From: Posidonia oceanica
Lineage: Eukaryota > Streptophyta > Magnoliopsida > Alismatales > Posidoniaceae
Length of the DNA stretch: 64,000 bases
Direction: 5' to 3'
NCBI GenBank assembly: GCA_037176725.1
Contig: JAZBRS010000013.1
Location: 12,837,001-12,901,000, forward strand
The translations under genes and the position numbers were made by a program. Below the pieces are notes generated by a model. The model was not told where the DNA came from, did not search any database, and was given only the letters and a program-made list of their open reading frames with translations. Below, in pieces: positions 30,435-41,864 of the stretch; positions within the stretch are counted from its first letter, which is position 1; each line of letters opens with the position of its first letter.

Positions 30435-33167
30435 TGTAGTAACCCTGAAAATTGACACGTCCATGCACGATGCCAAAGCTCACGTGCACTGACCGAAATT
30501 AGGTTGCTATTAGTAGTTGGATCCAAGGAGGGATTTTCGACTCGAAAACACCGGAAAACAGAAATGAACGCAAAAGGAAAATAAAATAAAGGAAAAGGAG
30601 TCGCCACCTAATTTATTAAAACAGGAAAACTACGAAAACCATATAAAGAACATGTAGGGAAAACCTATGCATTTTAGAAGCATGCGGAAATCGATGCAAA
30701 TGGATGACACAAAGTCAATGCGGTCCAGAGAAAGGGCAAGGACTCCCGTTACGTGCGGGGAAGATGTTAGGCACCCCTGACACGCCCGAGGAATCGGTCT
30801 TTCTTAACTGATCCACTATAGTGTGGCAAAATGTTGGCAAATGAATGCCGGTTTATATTCGCCCTAAGGCGATATGCAAGATGTAATTTATAAACCATGC
30901 AAAGCTTAGCAAACCTTGTTTAAAAGCAGTTAAGCAAAATCGAGACATTGCAAAGAGGCGATAAACAGCAGGAGAATGAAACTAAAACCAGAAGCATCGA
31001 AAGAAACAAATGCAAGGCAATGAAAAAGGTAGTTAAGCGCACTGTCTGGATCAGGGCATGGTCACCTGTCAGACAGGTGCCGGTGCCTGTCGCCGGTGAG
31101 GCAGGCGACAGACAATAGACCCAGCTCCCCACACAGCAGTGATCACTGCCACGAAAGAGGTGCAAAGACGATACAAAATTGAATACTATAGCCAGGAAAA
31201 CACAGACAACATGCTCGACATCAAGATCTGTAAAAACAAAGCCAGGAAAGCAAAGCGACAAGGCGGCAAACCAGCGGCTCACCCGCTGCTTGGACTGCAG
31301 GGTGGGTCACCGGTGAGAGCAGCAGCCAACCCCGTCCCCACCAACAGCGGCGCCTGGGCTGGTCGCCGCTACATCAGGCGACTCTGCCATTAACAGTCCT
31401 CCCAAGCAGAGGCTTTCATCGCCAAGAACAAGCAAGATAATCACAGTAGAACTTGAAATAAATCACATGGAGCTAAAGCTAGCTCAACATGGAACAAAAG
31501 CATGCATTCAAACAATGAAATGGATGTGTGAGTTGCGAGATATAATGGCCTGAAGTTGGCCGGAGGATTGGCTCGAGTTGCAGCCGAGTCGCCGGTTGGA
31601 CTGGTGACAGGCCTGCAACTCAAGTAGCCCAAACAGCCAAGTTCTCGGCCGGATCAAGAACTCACGAGCAAATGAAATGAAAAACCAATCATACAAGCAT
31701 GTAGAGCATTCATCCAAGATTACAGACATATATTAAGCAAGCAAGATGGGACCTCGAAGCGGCCGGTGCAACACCTCTAAGTCAGGTCGACAGGTAGGTC
31801 GGGTTGTAGGTCAGTCGCCACTCACACTGGCGCCTGACCTGGCAGTCCATTCGTCGAACTTCAACACCGGAATTCGCCGCTTAGGCGAAGCCTAAAACGC
31901 TGATGAGGATCGAGGAAGCACCACAGCGTTCCCACGAACCCAACCACACCTTCGATGTGGAAAATGATGTCCTATGGCACTCCACCCACCTCCGCCTCTT
32001 TGCACCGCTGTTGTCCGTCGAGCTCCGGCCATAGAGGCAGCCGAAGGCTCAAGGAGCAGGTTGTGAAGCATTGAGGGACTGAGGGGAATGCGAGGGAGTG
32101 CTCACGGGTCGAGGAGAGAGGCTCGTGCCTCTTTCCCACCTCCACCGGCACCTCGCCGGCATTGCCGCGCCACCTTGGCCGTTGGCACGGCCAAGAGCGC
32201 AAGGAGGCCAACTAACTATCAAGGAGTAAAGAGCAGAGGTCCGAGAAGCTTCCCGGACGCTTAAAATAGTAATGTGGTGAGAGCCTCACCTCTTTGGCTT
32301 CGTCGGAGTTGGCGGGCTAAGGTTGGAGGAGCTTGCCGGAGTGGAGGAAGAAGGCAGCGGTGTGGCTTGGGAGGGCTTGGAATCACTCTGGAAGGCTCAA
32401 GGGCAGGTCAAGAAGGCTCTAATGAATCTCAATTTCGCTCTGGAAGCAAGGGAGGAGGGAATGTGGGTGTGAGAGTGATGAACGGTGAATGGGTTTTGGC
32501 GGTGGAGGTGGGTTTTGTTCAATGGGTTCCTCTGCACACGAGGACGAAGAGAGCTGACAAGCGCCGAGGTGGTGGCCGTGAGGGGCTATGAGGAGATCCG
32601 GAAGCCAAGGAAGTAAGTGTGCTGTAGGTGGGGGACGACGAAGTCGTCGGTGGCAGAGGAGGTGGACGGCCACGCCAGTGAGACACTATGAGTGCGGGAA
32701 GGCCGCCGGCAGAGAGGGTGACAGGTGGCAGGGAGTAAGTGGCGCTTGGCTTGTAGCGCGTGGAGGTAGTGCAGTAGTAAGTGGCGAGGGGACGAGTGGC
32801 AGGTGGCCGACGACCGGCAGCGACCATGGCAGGGAAGCTTGGGCAGTGGACTGAGTTACAGTCCAGTCACCGCAACACCTGGCGCCAAACACAGTCGCCA
32901 CCAATGCTGGCGACAGGGTTCAGTCGCCTGTGCAAGCGGCGCCTGGACATGCAACTCAGTAACTGGGCTGCTAATGGGCTTGGGCTTGGTTGAAGACTTA
33001 GGTTAGGTTATGAAATGGGATTTAGTTTATTTTAGGTTGGTTTTGGGTAGGGAATTGGATTAGGTTTGGAAAATGGAATTGGGTTTTGAAATGGATTCAC
33101 CATACCTTCTTCTGAGCCAACTTCCAGAAATTCTCCAACAAAAGTCTGCCAAAATGGGGTGTCTACA
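30435..33167 (-). mobile_element. 5' LTR of element O
   Basis: 2733 bp, ends TGTAG/CTACA. Aligns with 2695-5362. It has an extra stretch of about 50 bases around 31340-31395 containing GGCGCC...GGTCGCC and GGCGAC words. Dyads at 31060-31081, 31810-31838, 31873-31889 and about 32892-32945. Several dyads carry paired arm differences from the other LTR. Confidence 0.9.
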
Positions 33168-33172
33168 CACTG

Positions 33173-33502
33173 ATGTTAGCTCTGGTGGTAGGGCCAATCT
33201 ATAAGCAACCTCGCCAACCCTCTACGTGATATGGTATGGGCCAATATAGTGGGCGCTCAACTTCCTGCGCTTGCCAAATCTCATCACGCCTTTGGTCGGT
33301 GAAAACTTCAGGAACACATAGTCCCCCCACCAGAAATTCCAGCAGTCTCCGCCTCTGATCAGCATAGCTCTTCTACCGACTCTATGCAGTCACAAGCCTT
33401 CTACGGATCAAATCCACCTTGTCTGCGTATTGCTACACAATCTCAGGACCAAGAAGTTGCTAATCCCCTACCACGCTGCAGCAAACCAGCGATCTGCAGG
33501 GC
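33173..33502 (-). pseudogene. Chromovirus D integrase, C-terminal part
   Basis: On the minus strand and across frames: YADKVDLIRRRLVTA, SYADQRRR, LEF, VFLKFSPTKGVMRFGKR, YIGPYHI and VAYRLALPPELTS, ending at 33173 in the middle of the PELTS-V-HDLFHVS motif. This is the C-terminal DNA-binding part of chromovirus integrase. The frame is damaged by frameshifts and stops. The zinc finger and DDE core, about 1 kb, which should lie between here and RNase H are missing; the junction is near 33500. Confidence 0.85.
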
Positions 33503-34640
33503 CTACCATACAGAGTCCTTGAGGTACTCCACCCACCTCCTTTGCCACATGTTGAGGTCCTTCTGAGTAAATATGTACTTCAGACTCTTGTGGTCGATGT
33601 AAACCTTAAACTGCTCCCCATATAGATAGTGTCGCCAAAGCTTGAGTGCGAACACCATGGTAGCCATCTCTAAATCATGGGTAGGGTAGTTCTTCTCGTG
33701 GTCCTTCAGCTGATGAGAGGCATATGCCACAACATTGCCATACTGCATCAGAACACCACCCAACCCAACACCACTTGCGTCACTGTAAACAGTGAAGCCT
33801 CCACTACCAGAAAGTAGGGTCAGAACAAGAGTTGAAGTCAGACGAGCCTTCAACTCGTTGAAACTTGCCTCACAGTCACGATCCCAGATGAACGAAACCC
33901 CCTGCTTAGTCAAAGCTGTCAGGGATAAAGCAATAGAAGAGAAATCCCTGATGAACCTCCTGTAGTAACCCACCAACCCCAGGAAACTTCTGATCTCAGT
34001 CATAGTCCTGGGTCTCTCCCAGTTGCTAACTGCCTCAACCTTGACAGGGTCCACTCTAATGCCTTCTCCAGAAATAAGATGGCCGAGGAACATAACCTCA
34101 CTCAACCAGAACTCGCACTTGGAGAATTTGGCATACAACTGGTGCTACCTCAGAATATCCAGCACCGCCCTTAGATAAAGAGCATGAGCTTCCGCATCAG
34201 GAGAGTAGACCAAAATGTCATCCACAAAGTCCACCACAAACTGGTCTAGATAAGGCTTGAAAATCTGGTTCATCAATTCCATGAATGCAGCAGGGGTGTT
34301 GGTTAAGCCAAAGGGCATAACCGTAAACTCATAATGGTTGGACTGCGTCCAGAAAGCAGTCTTCTGAATGTCTAAGTCATGGATCCTCAACTGGTGATAT
34401 CTCGGTCTAAGATCTATCTTCGAGAATACCGATGTAGACTGCAGCTGGTCAAACAGGTCCTCGATACGGGGCAAGGGATGCTTGTTCTTCACCGTGATTT
34501 GGTTCAACATCTGGTAATCTATGCACAATCGAAGTGAACCATCCTTCTTACGGACGAACAAGACAGGCGCTCACCACGGATATACACTTGGCCTGATAAA
34601 ACCCTTGTCCAATAACTCCTGCAATTGGGTCTTGAGCTCC
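33503..34640 (-). pseudogene. Chromovirus D reverse transcriptase and RNase H
   Basis: RT: ELLDKGFIRPS, then a stop, [52 protein letters not shown], and [13 protein letters not shown] with the catalytic Asp pair intact. After a stop at 34145 come [11 protein letters not shown] and FLGHLIS. RNase [35 protein letters not shown] and [14 protein letters not shown], with Asp-Glu-Asp all kept, ending RRWVEYLKD. The two open pieces (34561-34145 and 34138-33503) share one frame. RNase H passes directly into foreign sequence at 33503 where integrase should start. Confidence 0.92.
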
Positions 34641-35260
34641 CACAACTCTGCTGGTGCCATACGGTAAGGATTCTTCGCAACAGCACCGCACCTCGGGGCT
34701 AGCTCAATGGAGAACTCTACCTCCCTGTGAGGTGGCATACTAGGCAAGTCATCAGGAAAGACGTCAAGATATTCACACACTACAGAGATGTTGTGAACAC
34801 CCAACCCCAGAGAAGTAGAGGTAACCACACTAGCAAGGTACCCGACACATCCCTTGGTCAAAGACTTGTAAGCCTTTATAGCTGAAATAACAAACTTAGG
34901 CTCACCTTGGCGCACACCTTGCACAAAGAAGGAATCAGCATCAGCAGCTCCAAAGAAAACTCTCCTCCAAGCACAGTCGATTAGAGCAAAATGTTGACTC
35001 AGCCAGTCCATGCCCAAAATTACATCATACTCGTGCATGCCCATGAGAATGAGAGTGGCATCGAACACCCGGTCGTTTAGCTCTAGATCGACAGACGGCA
35101 GATACCTCCACACCAAACTGTGCTCCCCCAGTAGCGTTACTACATCCAGATGCAAGGCCAACTTAGCTAGCACATCATCCAGTTCTGCCGCAAACGACTA
35201 GGAGACAAAGGAGAAAGTACTCCCTGAGTCAAAAAGAACTTTGGCCATTCGACCCGCCAC
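34641..35260 (-). pseudogene. Chromovirus D protease
   Basis: VLFDSGSTFSFVS near 35240-35205 is the active site (Asp-Ser-Gly), followed by a TAG. The open piece 35173-34571 then gives LGMDWLSQHFALIDCAW, the second conserved protease block, and the linker YLDVFPDDLPSMPPHREVEF that leads into RT. It cleaves the polyprotein in active relatives. Confidence 0.88.
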
Positions 35261-36516
35261 GAGAAAGGAACCTAATGGCCAAGCACAACCAACAATATCC
35301 CCAATTAAACCAAGAAGTTCATAATACAAGGGAAAAGAAAACAACAATTACACCATGGGTCACACCACCCAAGGATCTACTGGGACTTACCCTCTACAAC
35401 ATCACTAGAGGGCCCAGCGTCGGGAGCAGAGATAGTGAAAACACACCCCCGGGTCAACTACTGTGGCGCACTCCATGCTCTCCTGGGAGGATCAAGACAA
35501 AGCTTCTGCACATGCCCCGGTCTCCTACAGTTGTAGCACACCATCCCACTCTGACTCCTCACCTGCTGCGCTCGAGGGCAGTTCGCCGCAAAGTGACCCG
35601 CCTGGCCACACTAGAAACACTGAGCGCTCCTCTGCCCACTCGAAGTAGCCTGACTAGGACCGATGCTACCAACTCCTGCAAAGCTGTGCCGGGCACTAGA
35701 GACACCACCAAACCTGTCCTTCTTCCTCTTTCCCACGCTACTCGTGCCACTGGAACTCGGCGGACTAGAGAAAGAGAACCGGGAAGCAAAGGACGTCTTG
35801 GTCTTCCCCCTGGAATGACCTCCCACGTACTGCTTGTATTCCTCCTCAAAGCAAGAAGCCATCTCCACCATATCAGGTACTGTCTGGCAACGGCAAGCCA
35901 TCACCTTCAGCTTCAACCCAGGCTGAAGGCCCTCCAAGAATCTCTTCACCCGTCTCTCCTCAGTATCGAAGACTTGGGCAAAATGCTCCAGCTAGGCAAA
36001 TTTGGCTTCATACACAACCATAGCCATATTACCCTGCTGGAGGCTCCGGAACTCTCGGTCGAACCGATCTCGCACATGATCCGGGAAGTATTTCTCATGG
36101 AAAGCCAACTCGAAATCCTTCCACTTGATTTCGACCGTCACAGATTCCAGGAACTTCAGCCGCTTCACGGCCCTCCATCACTCATCTGCATCACCCTCCA
36201 ACTGATACACGGCCAATCTCACCCAGTGCTCTGCCGGACACACCATGCTATCCAGAATCTTCTCTATCCCCTGCAACCATGCCTCGCTCTCCTCAGGGCT
36301 ACCTTTGCCCTTAAACGTCGGTGGATGGAGTTTGCTCAGCGGGTGTAACCACGGATCTCCCCCAGATGCTCCATTGGAGCTGCCCTTGCTGAACACGTGA
36401 GAGATCCCGTGCATCCAGCTCCGCAGCTCGGTCCGCACGCCCAGCCATCCTCCCTCCTCTCGAGAGTCGGGCTCCTCAGCAGGGGCCTTGCTCTTACTAC
36501 TGCCACGACAAGGCAT
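35261..36516 (-). pseudogene. Chromovirus D gag with two zinc knuckles
   Basis: Likely start MPCRGSSKSK at 36516. The gag domain contains LHPPTFKGKGSPEESEAWLQ, then a TGA at about 36180, WKDFELAFHEKYFP, EFRSLQQGN, and RVKRFLEGLQPGL. Ser-rich linker, then C-stop-CGQAGHFAANC (35620 region) and CYNCRRPGHVQKLC (35540 region), two CCHC zinc knuckles. Three or more in-frame stops. The long plus-strand open frame over the same bases is only its antisense. Confidence 0.9.
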
Positions 36517-36670
36517 TCTGCAGTAGAAGAGAAACAAACTACCTACACCACAATCAAGGAGACAACAATAAATCATGGTAAAATCGACAGGTGTAGACAC
36601 GACTATACCATGTATTCCTATGGAGTCACTAGACCAACCACCTCTAGGCTAGTGTAACCTAGTGAACCGG

Positions 36671-36683
36671 GACTCTGATACCA
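36671..36683 (-). other. Primer binding site of chromovirus D
   Basis: Minus strand TGGTATCAGAGTC, the initiator-Met tRNA type primer site, four bases from the LTR end at 36688. Confidence 0.88.
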
Positions 36684-36687
36684 ATTC

Positions 36688-39387
36688 TATAACAACCCAA
36701 GTCGCTACCAACAAAAATGATTAGCTCAAATAAATTTAAACATAAACCAACTATTACATTTACAATTATTTACAGGCTAATACAACAATATCTTCCAGGA
36801 ACCTGCAGTGGACGGCTACGTGACTCCAAATATGTGCACTATGAACCAGAAATAGTTAATCATCTGCACCTGCAGCTAAAACCACAAGGAAAACACGTGA
36901 GTGACCAGAAATTGTCACCCAGCACACACCCCATGAAAAACCACGTCAAAACCAGAATAAAACCTCAATACGGAAATAAACCGGTCAAACCACCAAGTCC
37001 AAACCCATATCATCATTTCATTTTATAAAAACCTCTTTCCCAAAGCCCATAAGCCAAAATAGGGAAAACACCACATATATCAGATCTCATCTGTCAAAAC
37101 TCGGGCCCACCAGCCATTCTCGGCAAAAGCCACTATGCCGCAACAGCAGAAAAAGCTCCATGCCCAATACGACCAGAAATATCAATCCTACAAGCTCCAC
37201 GGGCATAAGAACCACAATGAGTCATGTTGCCTGGCACTAAACAACTAACTCAGGCCTCAAACAGTAGCCAGGGACTCAACCCTGAACTCACTGCACTGCC
37301 ACGGACACCCGCCCTGTGGAGGAGCGTGCCCGTCTCAACGTCCTCCCACCAGAAGGAGCCTCAAAAGCAATCCCCACCTAGGAAAGCTACTAACCCCACC
37401 TGGGAAAGCTACTAACCCCACCTGAGTGAGCTGTCCTCACTCAGGATAGAACCACAGGGCATGCCACATCGGCACCTACAAACACTGTGTTTCGAACCAC
37501 TCACGTGATCCTCAACACCTCAAGGCGAGTCTCGGTGCCCGTAGCGACTAAAATATCACATCCAGCCACGTAGGAGTATCATACATCCCATGTCCACTGC
37601 CACGATACCTCTAGGTACAGACGACACCCTGACCCCAGGACCTCAGCCTAGGTGAAGTGTACGACACACCAGGAATGCCGTCACATCCCCGGGTCCAAGC
37701 CACACAACTCCCAGGTTTTGGCCCACAACAAAACCTCGGCAAAATCCTTTAAAAACACATCCATCTTTTCTCAAAACCCTCTTTGAAAACATTTATCATG
37801 CCACAAGATAACCATGGACTAAAGCATAATTAAACCATAATTAATCAATAATTAAAACCCACCAAAAACAGGCCTGGAATAGTCTCAGGCACTGGTTCGG
37901 CAGATCGGAATCTTCCAATCGATCAAACCAGAGGGCTTGGTTCTGCTCCAGTCCCTGGCCCGACAGACCAAAAGTTTTCGATCTGCCGAACTATCCCCTG
38001 TCACGGCATGTCAGAACATTTCGGCATGTCGAATCGGGGCACAGCCGCACAAACCTGCATTTTTTCCAAAAACCCCATTTTCTATACATTCAACCAAAAT
38101 CAACATATAATATACCAAAATGAACGTATGGAGATGAGGAATCCATCCATACAAAAATCATGGCATTCCATGGCATATAACTCACAAAAAACACAAGAAA
38201 ACCACATATAATGCATTTACCAACCGAAACCAAAAATCTTCGATTAAAACTTGCATAATCAACCAAAAATCACCAAACCACTTCCATTGCATCCAAACCA
38301 TCACAAGGAACGCATTTACATCATTTTAAGCTATTTTAGAAGAGCAGTGTGAGGTGTGCACCTTATGGCCAGGGCACACATACGGCCAACTCCGGTGACA
38401 CCCACGGTTGCCGATGCCCACGAAGCTTCCCCGGAGTCCACTCGACCACGGGAAGAAGACTAGAGACCTCACGAGCTCACGGCCACAGCACCCACCTGAT
38501 AGCCACCCAACGAGCCAAGTTAGACCTAGCGTGGGGGAAGATGAACCCAACTCAACACCGAACTCGACTCACCTTCACCAGTGCTGGAGCACAGGGGAGA
38601 AGCTCATCGACGGTGCCACCACCTCGAGACACCCCAACGCTCGCCAAACAGGGACGATCTCTGGGTGCAACTCCAAGCCGCACCACCACCACTCGCACGC
38701 ACATGGACAGGGGAAAGGAATGGGAGGAGGAGAAGGAGTTCAGAGGAGGTGGAGAAAGGAGGGAGGAGATGGAGTGAGGGGGAAGGAAGGGGAGGGAGAT
38801 GGATGAGATCGGGGGGGAGAGGAGCATACGCCGCCTAGAGAGGATAGGGTGCGGGCGAGAGAGAGAGAGAGAGGGGGAGAAACGAGGGAGATGGGGAGAG
38901 GAGGAGGAGTGGAGGACATGAATGGGAGGGAGAGAAGTGAGTGGAACGAGAGAGAGAGAGAGAAGGAGAAGTGCGTGTTTGCAGGAGGAAGAGCACAGCA
39001 GCCATGTAGATATATAATCCTCAACCACGGCAACTGCAGAAGCACGGGTGCAAGCCTTTAGTGGGAGAAGTAGATCTCGCACCCTCACCAACCGACACAG
39101 ACACCGCGAATCCAACTGCATCAATGCACCAAAACCAACAGTGCCAGGCGGCCCCACGCATAGTGATATGCTGGGTAAAATGCACAACACACCCCTAAGA
39201 ATTAGGAAAACAAGAGATGCAAAAGATAGGGACCAAAGAGCAATAAGGATGAAGCCAGCGACCAAACCACAACTGGTCCCACCAACAAACCCCAGAGACA
39301 AGCCACGCAAGCCAGTAACACCCGTCCACAGCTAAAGAATTCATTTAATCTGTACAATTACAAGGAAATGAATTCCCAAGTGTTATA
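36688..39387 (-). mobile_element. 5' LTR of chromovirus D
   Basis: 2700 bp. Termini read TATAAC.../...GTTATA on the plus strand where TGTAAC/GTTACA is expected (the other copy has TGTAAC on its strand), so both ends carry a G-to-A or C-to-T change. Contains a GA-rich microsatellite area (38740-38960). No dyad units of the GTTGGACGC type. Open frames are spurious. Confidence 0.88.
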
Positions 39388-39388
39388 G

Positions 39389-39748
39389 TCAGCCTCCTCA
39401 AGATTATCAGCAGAATGGCAACCACTCCGAAAGAAATGGCAACGGCAGGGGCAACCACCATCATGTGACTCCGCAGCAGCAGCCAAAAAGACCAAAACGC
39501 ACCAGTTATCCTCCTATTCTGGTCACGCTAGCAGATATGTTCGTAGAAATGATGGAAGCCCAAGCAATCAGCCTCCCGCCTCGAAGACCTGAAGGAATAA
39601 ACTGCGACAGAAACTAGTATTGCCCGTACCATTGGAGACATGGGCATAATTTAGAAGACTATTGGGTTTTTAAAGACATCGTCTACGATTGGGTCGAGGA
39701 AGACAGAATTGAGTGGGATGCATTGATCGAGAAGGTTCGAAGGTGCCA
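39389..39748 (+). pseudogene. E1 gag C-terminus
   Basis: Frame reads QPPQDYQQNGNHSERNGNGR, QQQPKRPKRT, LADMFVEMMEAQA, LPPRRPEGINCDRN, TAG (39615-39617), YCPYHWRHGHNLEDYWVFKD, DWVEEDRIEWD. CPYHWRHGHN is the zinc-binding site of Tat gag with the last Cys replaced by Tyr. The N-terminal part of gag lies beyond chromovirus D. The E3 gag (56095-56979) is the same family but ends before this part. Confidence 0.78.
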
Positions 39749-39919
39749 TCAAGCATGAAGCCAGCCTCTCAATATGAATCAAACAGAAAGCCTCCACTGG
39801 TGGATACTACACTAGGGGCATCCCTCCTAGTTATTGTAAATAGACTTTATTTTTCTTTTCGTATTTTCTTGTGTGTGTGCATGAAAAATACGTAAATAAA
39901 ACATCCTCTCCCTCCATAT
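39749..39919 (+). other. Replacement segment shared by E1 and E3
   Basis: CACTAGGGGCAT, GTAAATA and ATGAAAAATACGTAAATAAAAC stand where pol should be; E3 has the same text at 57790-57890. AT-rich, with AATAAA-like words. It joins gag to the integrase tail. Confidence 0.6.
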
Positions 39920-40125
39920 GATAAAAAGTGTAAACTTAATGAGAAGAAAATTTCACCACATAAGCGTGGGAATTTGAGACTGAATGGGATGGGTCATACT
40001 TGGTGATTGTGGCATATCCAGGCAATGCCTATTGTTTTGCCAAGGAGGATGGCACTAGGCTTGAACATCCCCAGAACGCACTGCAAGAAATGCTACCATT
40101 GACCCGCATACTGAGCCAATAGATT
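39920..40125 (+). pseudogene. E1 integrase tail
   Basis: Homologous at DNA level to the end of the E2 integrase (43320-43559) and to E3 (57905-58099): the text runs GGGAATTTGAGACTGAATGGG, TACTTGGTGATTG, GGCAATGCCTATTGT, GGCACTAGGCTTGAACATCC. Frameshifts and stops; remnant only. Confidence 0.75.
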
Positions 40126-40144
40126 GCCCGAGCTTGTGAACAGG

Positions 40145-41640
40145 TTGTTTTCCCTTTCATCTGACCCCCTTAGGCAACGCCTGAGGTCGTGTCTCTTTCC
40201 AGGTTCCGAGTGTTGTATCTCTTATCCAGCTCAATCCCTTTCATCTGACCCCTTGGGCAACGCCTAAGGTCGTGTCTTTAGTTTTACCCCTTGGGCAATG
40301 CTTAAGGCTATGTCTTTTAGTTTGACCCCCTTAGGCAACGCCTGAGGCCGTGCCTCTTTCCAGGTTCCGAGTGTTGGATCCCTTATCCAGCCCGATCCCT
40401 TTCATATGGCCCTCTTAGGCAACGCCTGATGCCGTGTCTCTTTCCAGGTTCTGAGTGTTGGATCCCCTATCCAGCTCGATCCCTTTCATCTAACCCCCTT
40501 AGGCAATGCCTGAGGCCGTGTCTCTTTCCAGGTTCCAAGTGTTGGATCCCTTATCCAGCTCGATCCCTTTATGTCTTTTCATATCTTGGTTCTGAGTGTT
40601 GGATCCCTTTTCCAGCTTGATCCCTTTTGACCCCCTTGGACAATGCCTGAGGCCGTGTCTTTAGTTTAACCCCCTAGGGCAACACCTGAGGCTGTGTCCT
40701 TTAGTTTAACCCCCTTGGGCAACGCCTGAGGCCGTGTCTTTTAGTTTGACCCCCTTGGGCAACGCCTGAGGCCATGTCTTTTAGTTTAACCCCCTTGGGC
40801 AATGCCTGAGGCTGCGTCTTTCAGTTTGACCCCCTTGGGCAACGCCTGTGGCCATGTCTGTTAGTTTGACCCCCTTGGGCAACGTCTAAGGTCGTGTCTT
40901 TAGTTTGACCCCCTTAGGCAACCCCTGTGGTCGTGTCTCTTTCCCTGGTGACAACATATAGTCTCATATCCAGGTTTCGAGTGTTGGATCCCTTATCTAG
41001 CTCTATCCCTTTTTTACCCCCTTGAGCAACGCTTGAGGTCGTGTCTGTTAGTTTGACCCCCTTGGGCAACGCCTGAGGTCGTGTCGTTTAGTTTGACCCC
41101 CTTAGGCAGCCCATGAGGCCGTGTCTCTTTCCCTGGTGGCATTATATAGTCTCATATTTAGGTTCCGAGTGTAGGATCCCTTATCCAGCTCAATCCCTTT
41201 AATCTCATATCCAGGTTCCAAGTGTTGGATATCTTATCCAGCTCGATCCCTTTAGTCTCATATCCAGGTTCCAAGTGTTAGATCCCTTATCCAGCTCGAT
41301 CCCTTTATATACAAGTTCCGAGTGTTGGATCCCTTATCCAGCTCGACCCCCCTTTATTTCTTATCCAGGCAGGTGGCAGCAGGTGTTGGATCTTCTATCC
41401 CTTTCCAGCTTGGTAACAACCCAGTCTCGTACCCAAGTGTTGGTTCTTTTTGTTTTCCAAGTGTTGGATCCCTTATCTAGCTCGACCCTTTTACTTCTCA
41501 TCCAGCCTAAAGGCAACCCAGTCTCATATCTAGGTGTTGGATCTTCTTCCCCCATTCCAGCTTGGTGGGAGCTCAGACTCACATCCAAGTGTTGGATCTT
41601 CTTTTCCTTTTAATCGAAAACTCCCTGGGATAGTGCCACA
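40145..41640 (+). repeat. E1 3' repeats: alpha (CCCCCTTGGGCAACGCC) and beta (GTGTTGGATCCCTTATCC) arrays
   Basis: Alpha units of about 41 bp (TTTGACCCCCTTGGGCAACG plus CCTGAGGCCGTGTCT) fill most of 40145-41130. Beta units of about 40-44 bp (GAGTGTTGGATCCCTTATCC, AGCTCGATCCCTTT) are interspersed at 40200-40620 and dominate 40975-41610. They stop just before the polypurine tract. Amplified short repeats at this position are a known habit of Tat/Ogre 3' regions. Confidence 0.88.
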
Positions 41641-41689
41641 CGGGACTATCGATTGACCTTGAAGCTAGTTTCATTCCAAAACCACCTTC

Positions 41690-41703
41690 AAGGAGGGGCA
41701 ATC
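41690..41703 (+). other. Polypurine tract before LTR A
   Basis: AAGGAGGGGCAATC directly before TGTAGATATCC; equivalent to 54165-54178 and 61886-61899. Confidence 0.85.
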
Positions 41704-41864
41704 TGTAGATATCCCATTTTGGCACTCCCCTTGTCTTTTTAAGTACCATTGCACTATATCATGCTTTAATCATCATTAAAGGTCATTTGCTTAGCCCAAG
41801 TACTCTCCAAAGGCCATTTGCTCAGCCCATGTACTCTCCGAAGGCCCATTTGCCAAACTGGATA

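Larger units (their letters stand above)
2690..33172 (-). mobile_element. Giant Tat/Ogre retrotransposon O with CACTG target duplication
   Basis: LTRs at 2695-5362 and 30435-33167 begin TGTAG and end CTACA, and are flanked by identical CACTG at 2690-2694 and 33168-33172. Orientation is minus: the primer site is at 30434-30417 and the polypurine tract at 5375-5363. The interior holds gag, protease, RT, RNase H, archaeal-type RNase H, integrase remnants, an extra ORF and a tandem-repeat 3' region. Two later insertions (N and S) lie inside; without them the element is about 19 kb, normal for Ogre. Removing O and one CACTG copy makes the integrase frame of D continuous, which confirms the borders. 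Many stop codons and lost integrase make it inactive. Confidence 0.93.
33168..39387 (-). mobile_element. Chromovirus D (Tekay/Del type), proximal part
   Basis: Minus-strand Ty3/gypsy element with, in order from the right: 5' LTR (36688-39387), primer site TGGTATCAGAGTC (36683-36671), gag, protease, RT, RNase H and integrase tail, which continues beyond O at 2694. The right border bases GTCAG (39388-39392) should be the target duplication; the partner is off-window. Inserted in the gag region of element E1. It lacks the integrase core and has stop codons. Confidence 0.9.

Noticed and set aside
35275..36348. Longest open frame of the window (357 codons, plus strand)
   Set aside because: It is the antisense of chromovirus D gag, which has clear zinc knuckles and gag motifs on the minus strand; the plus translation has no domain.
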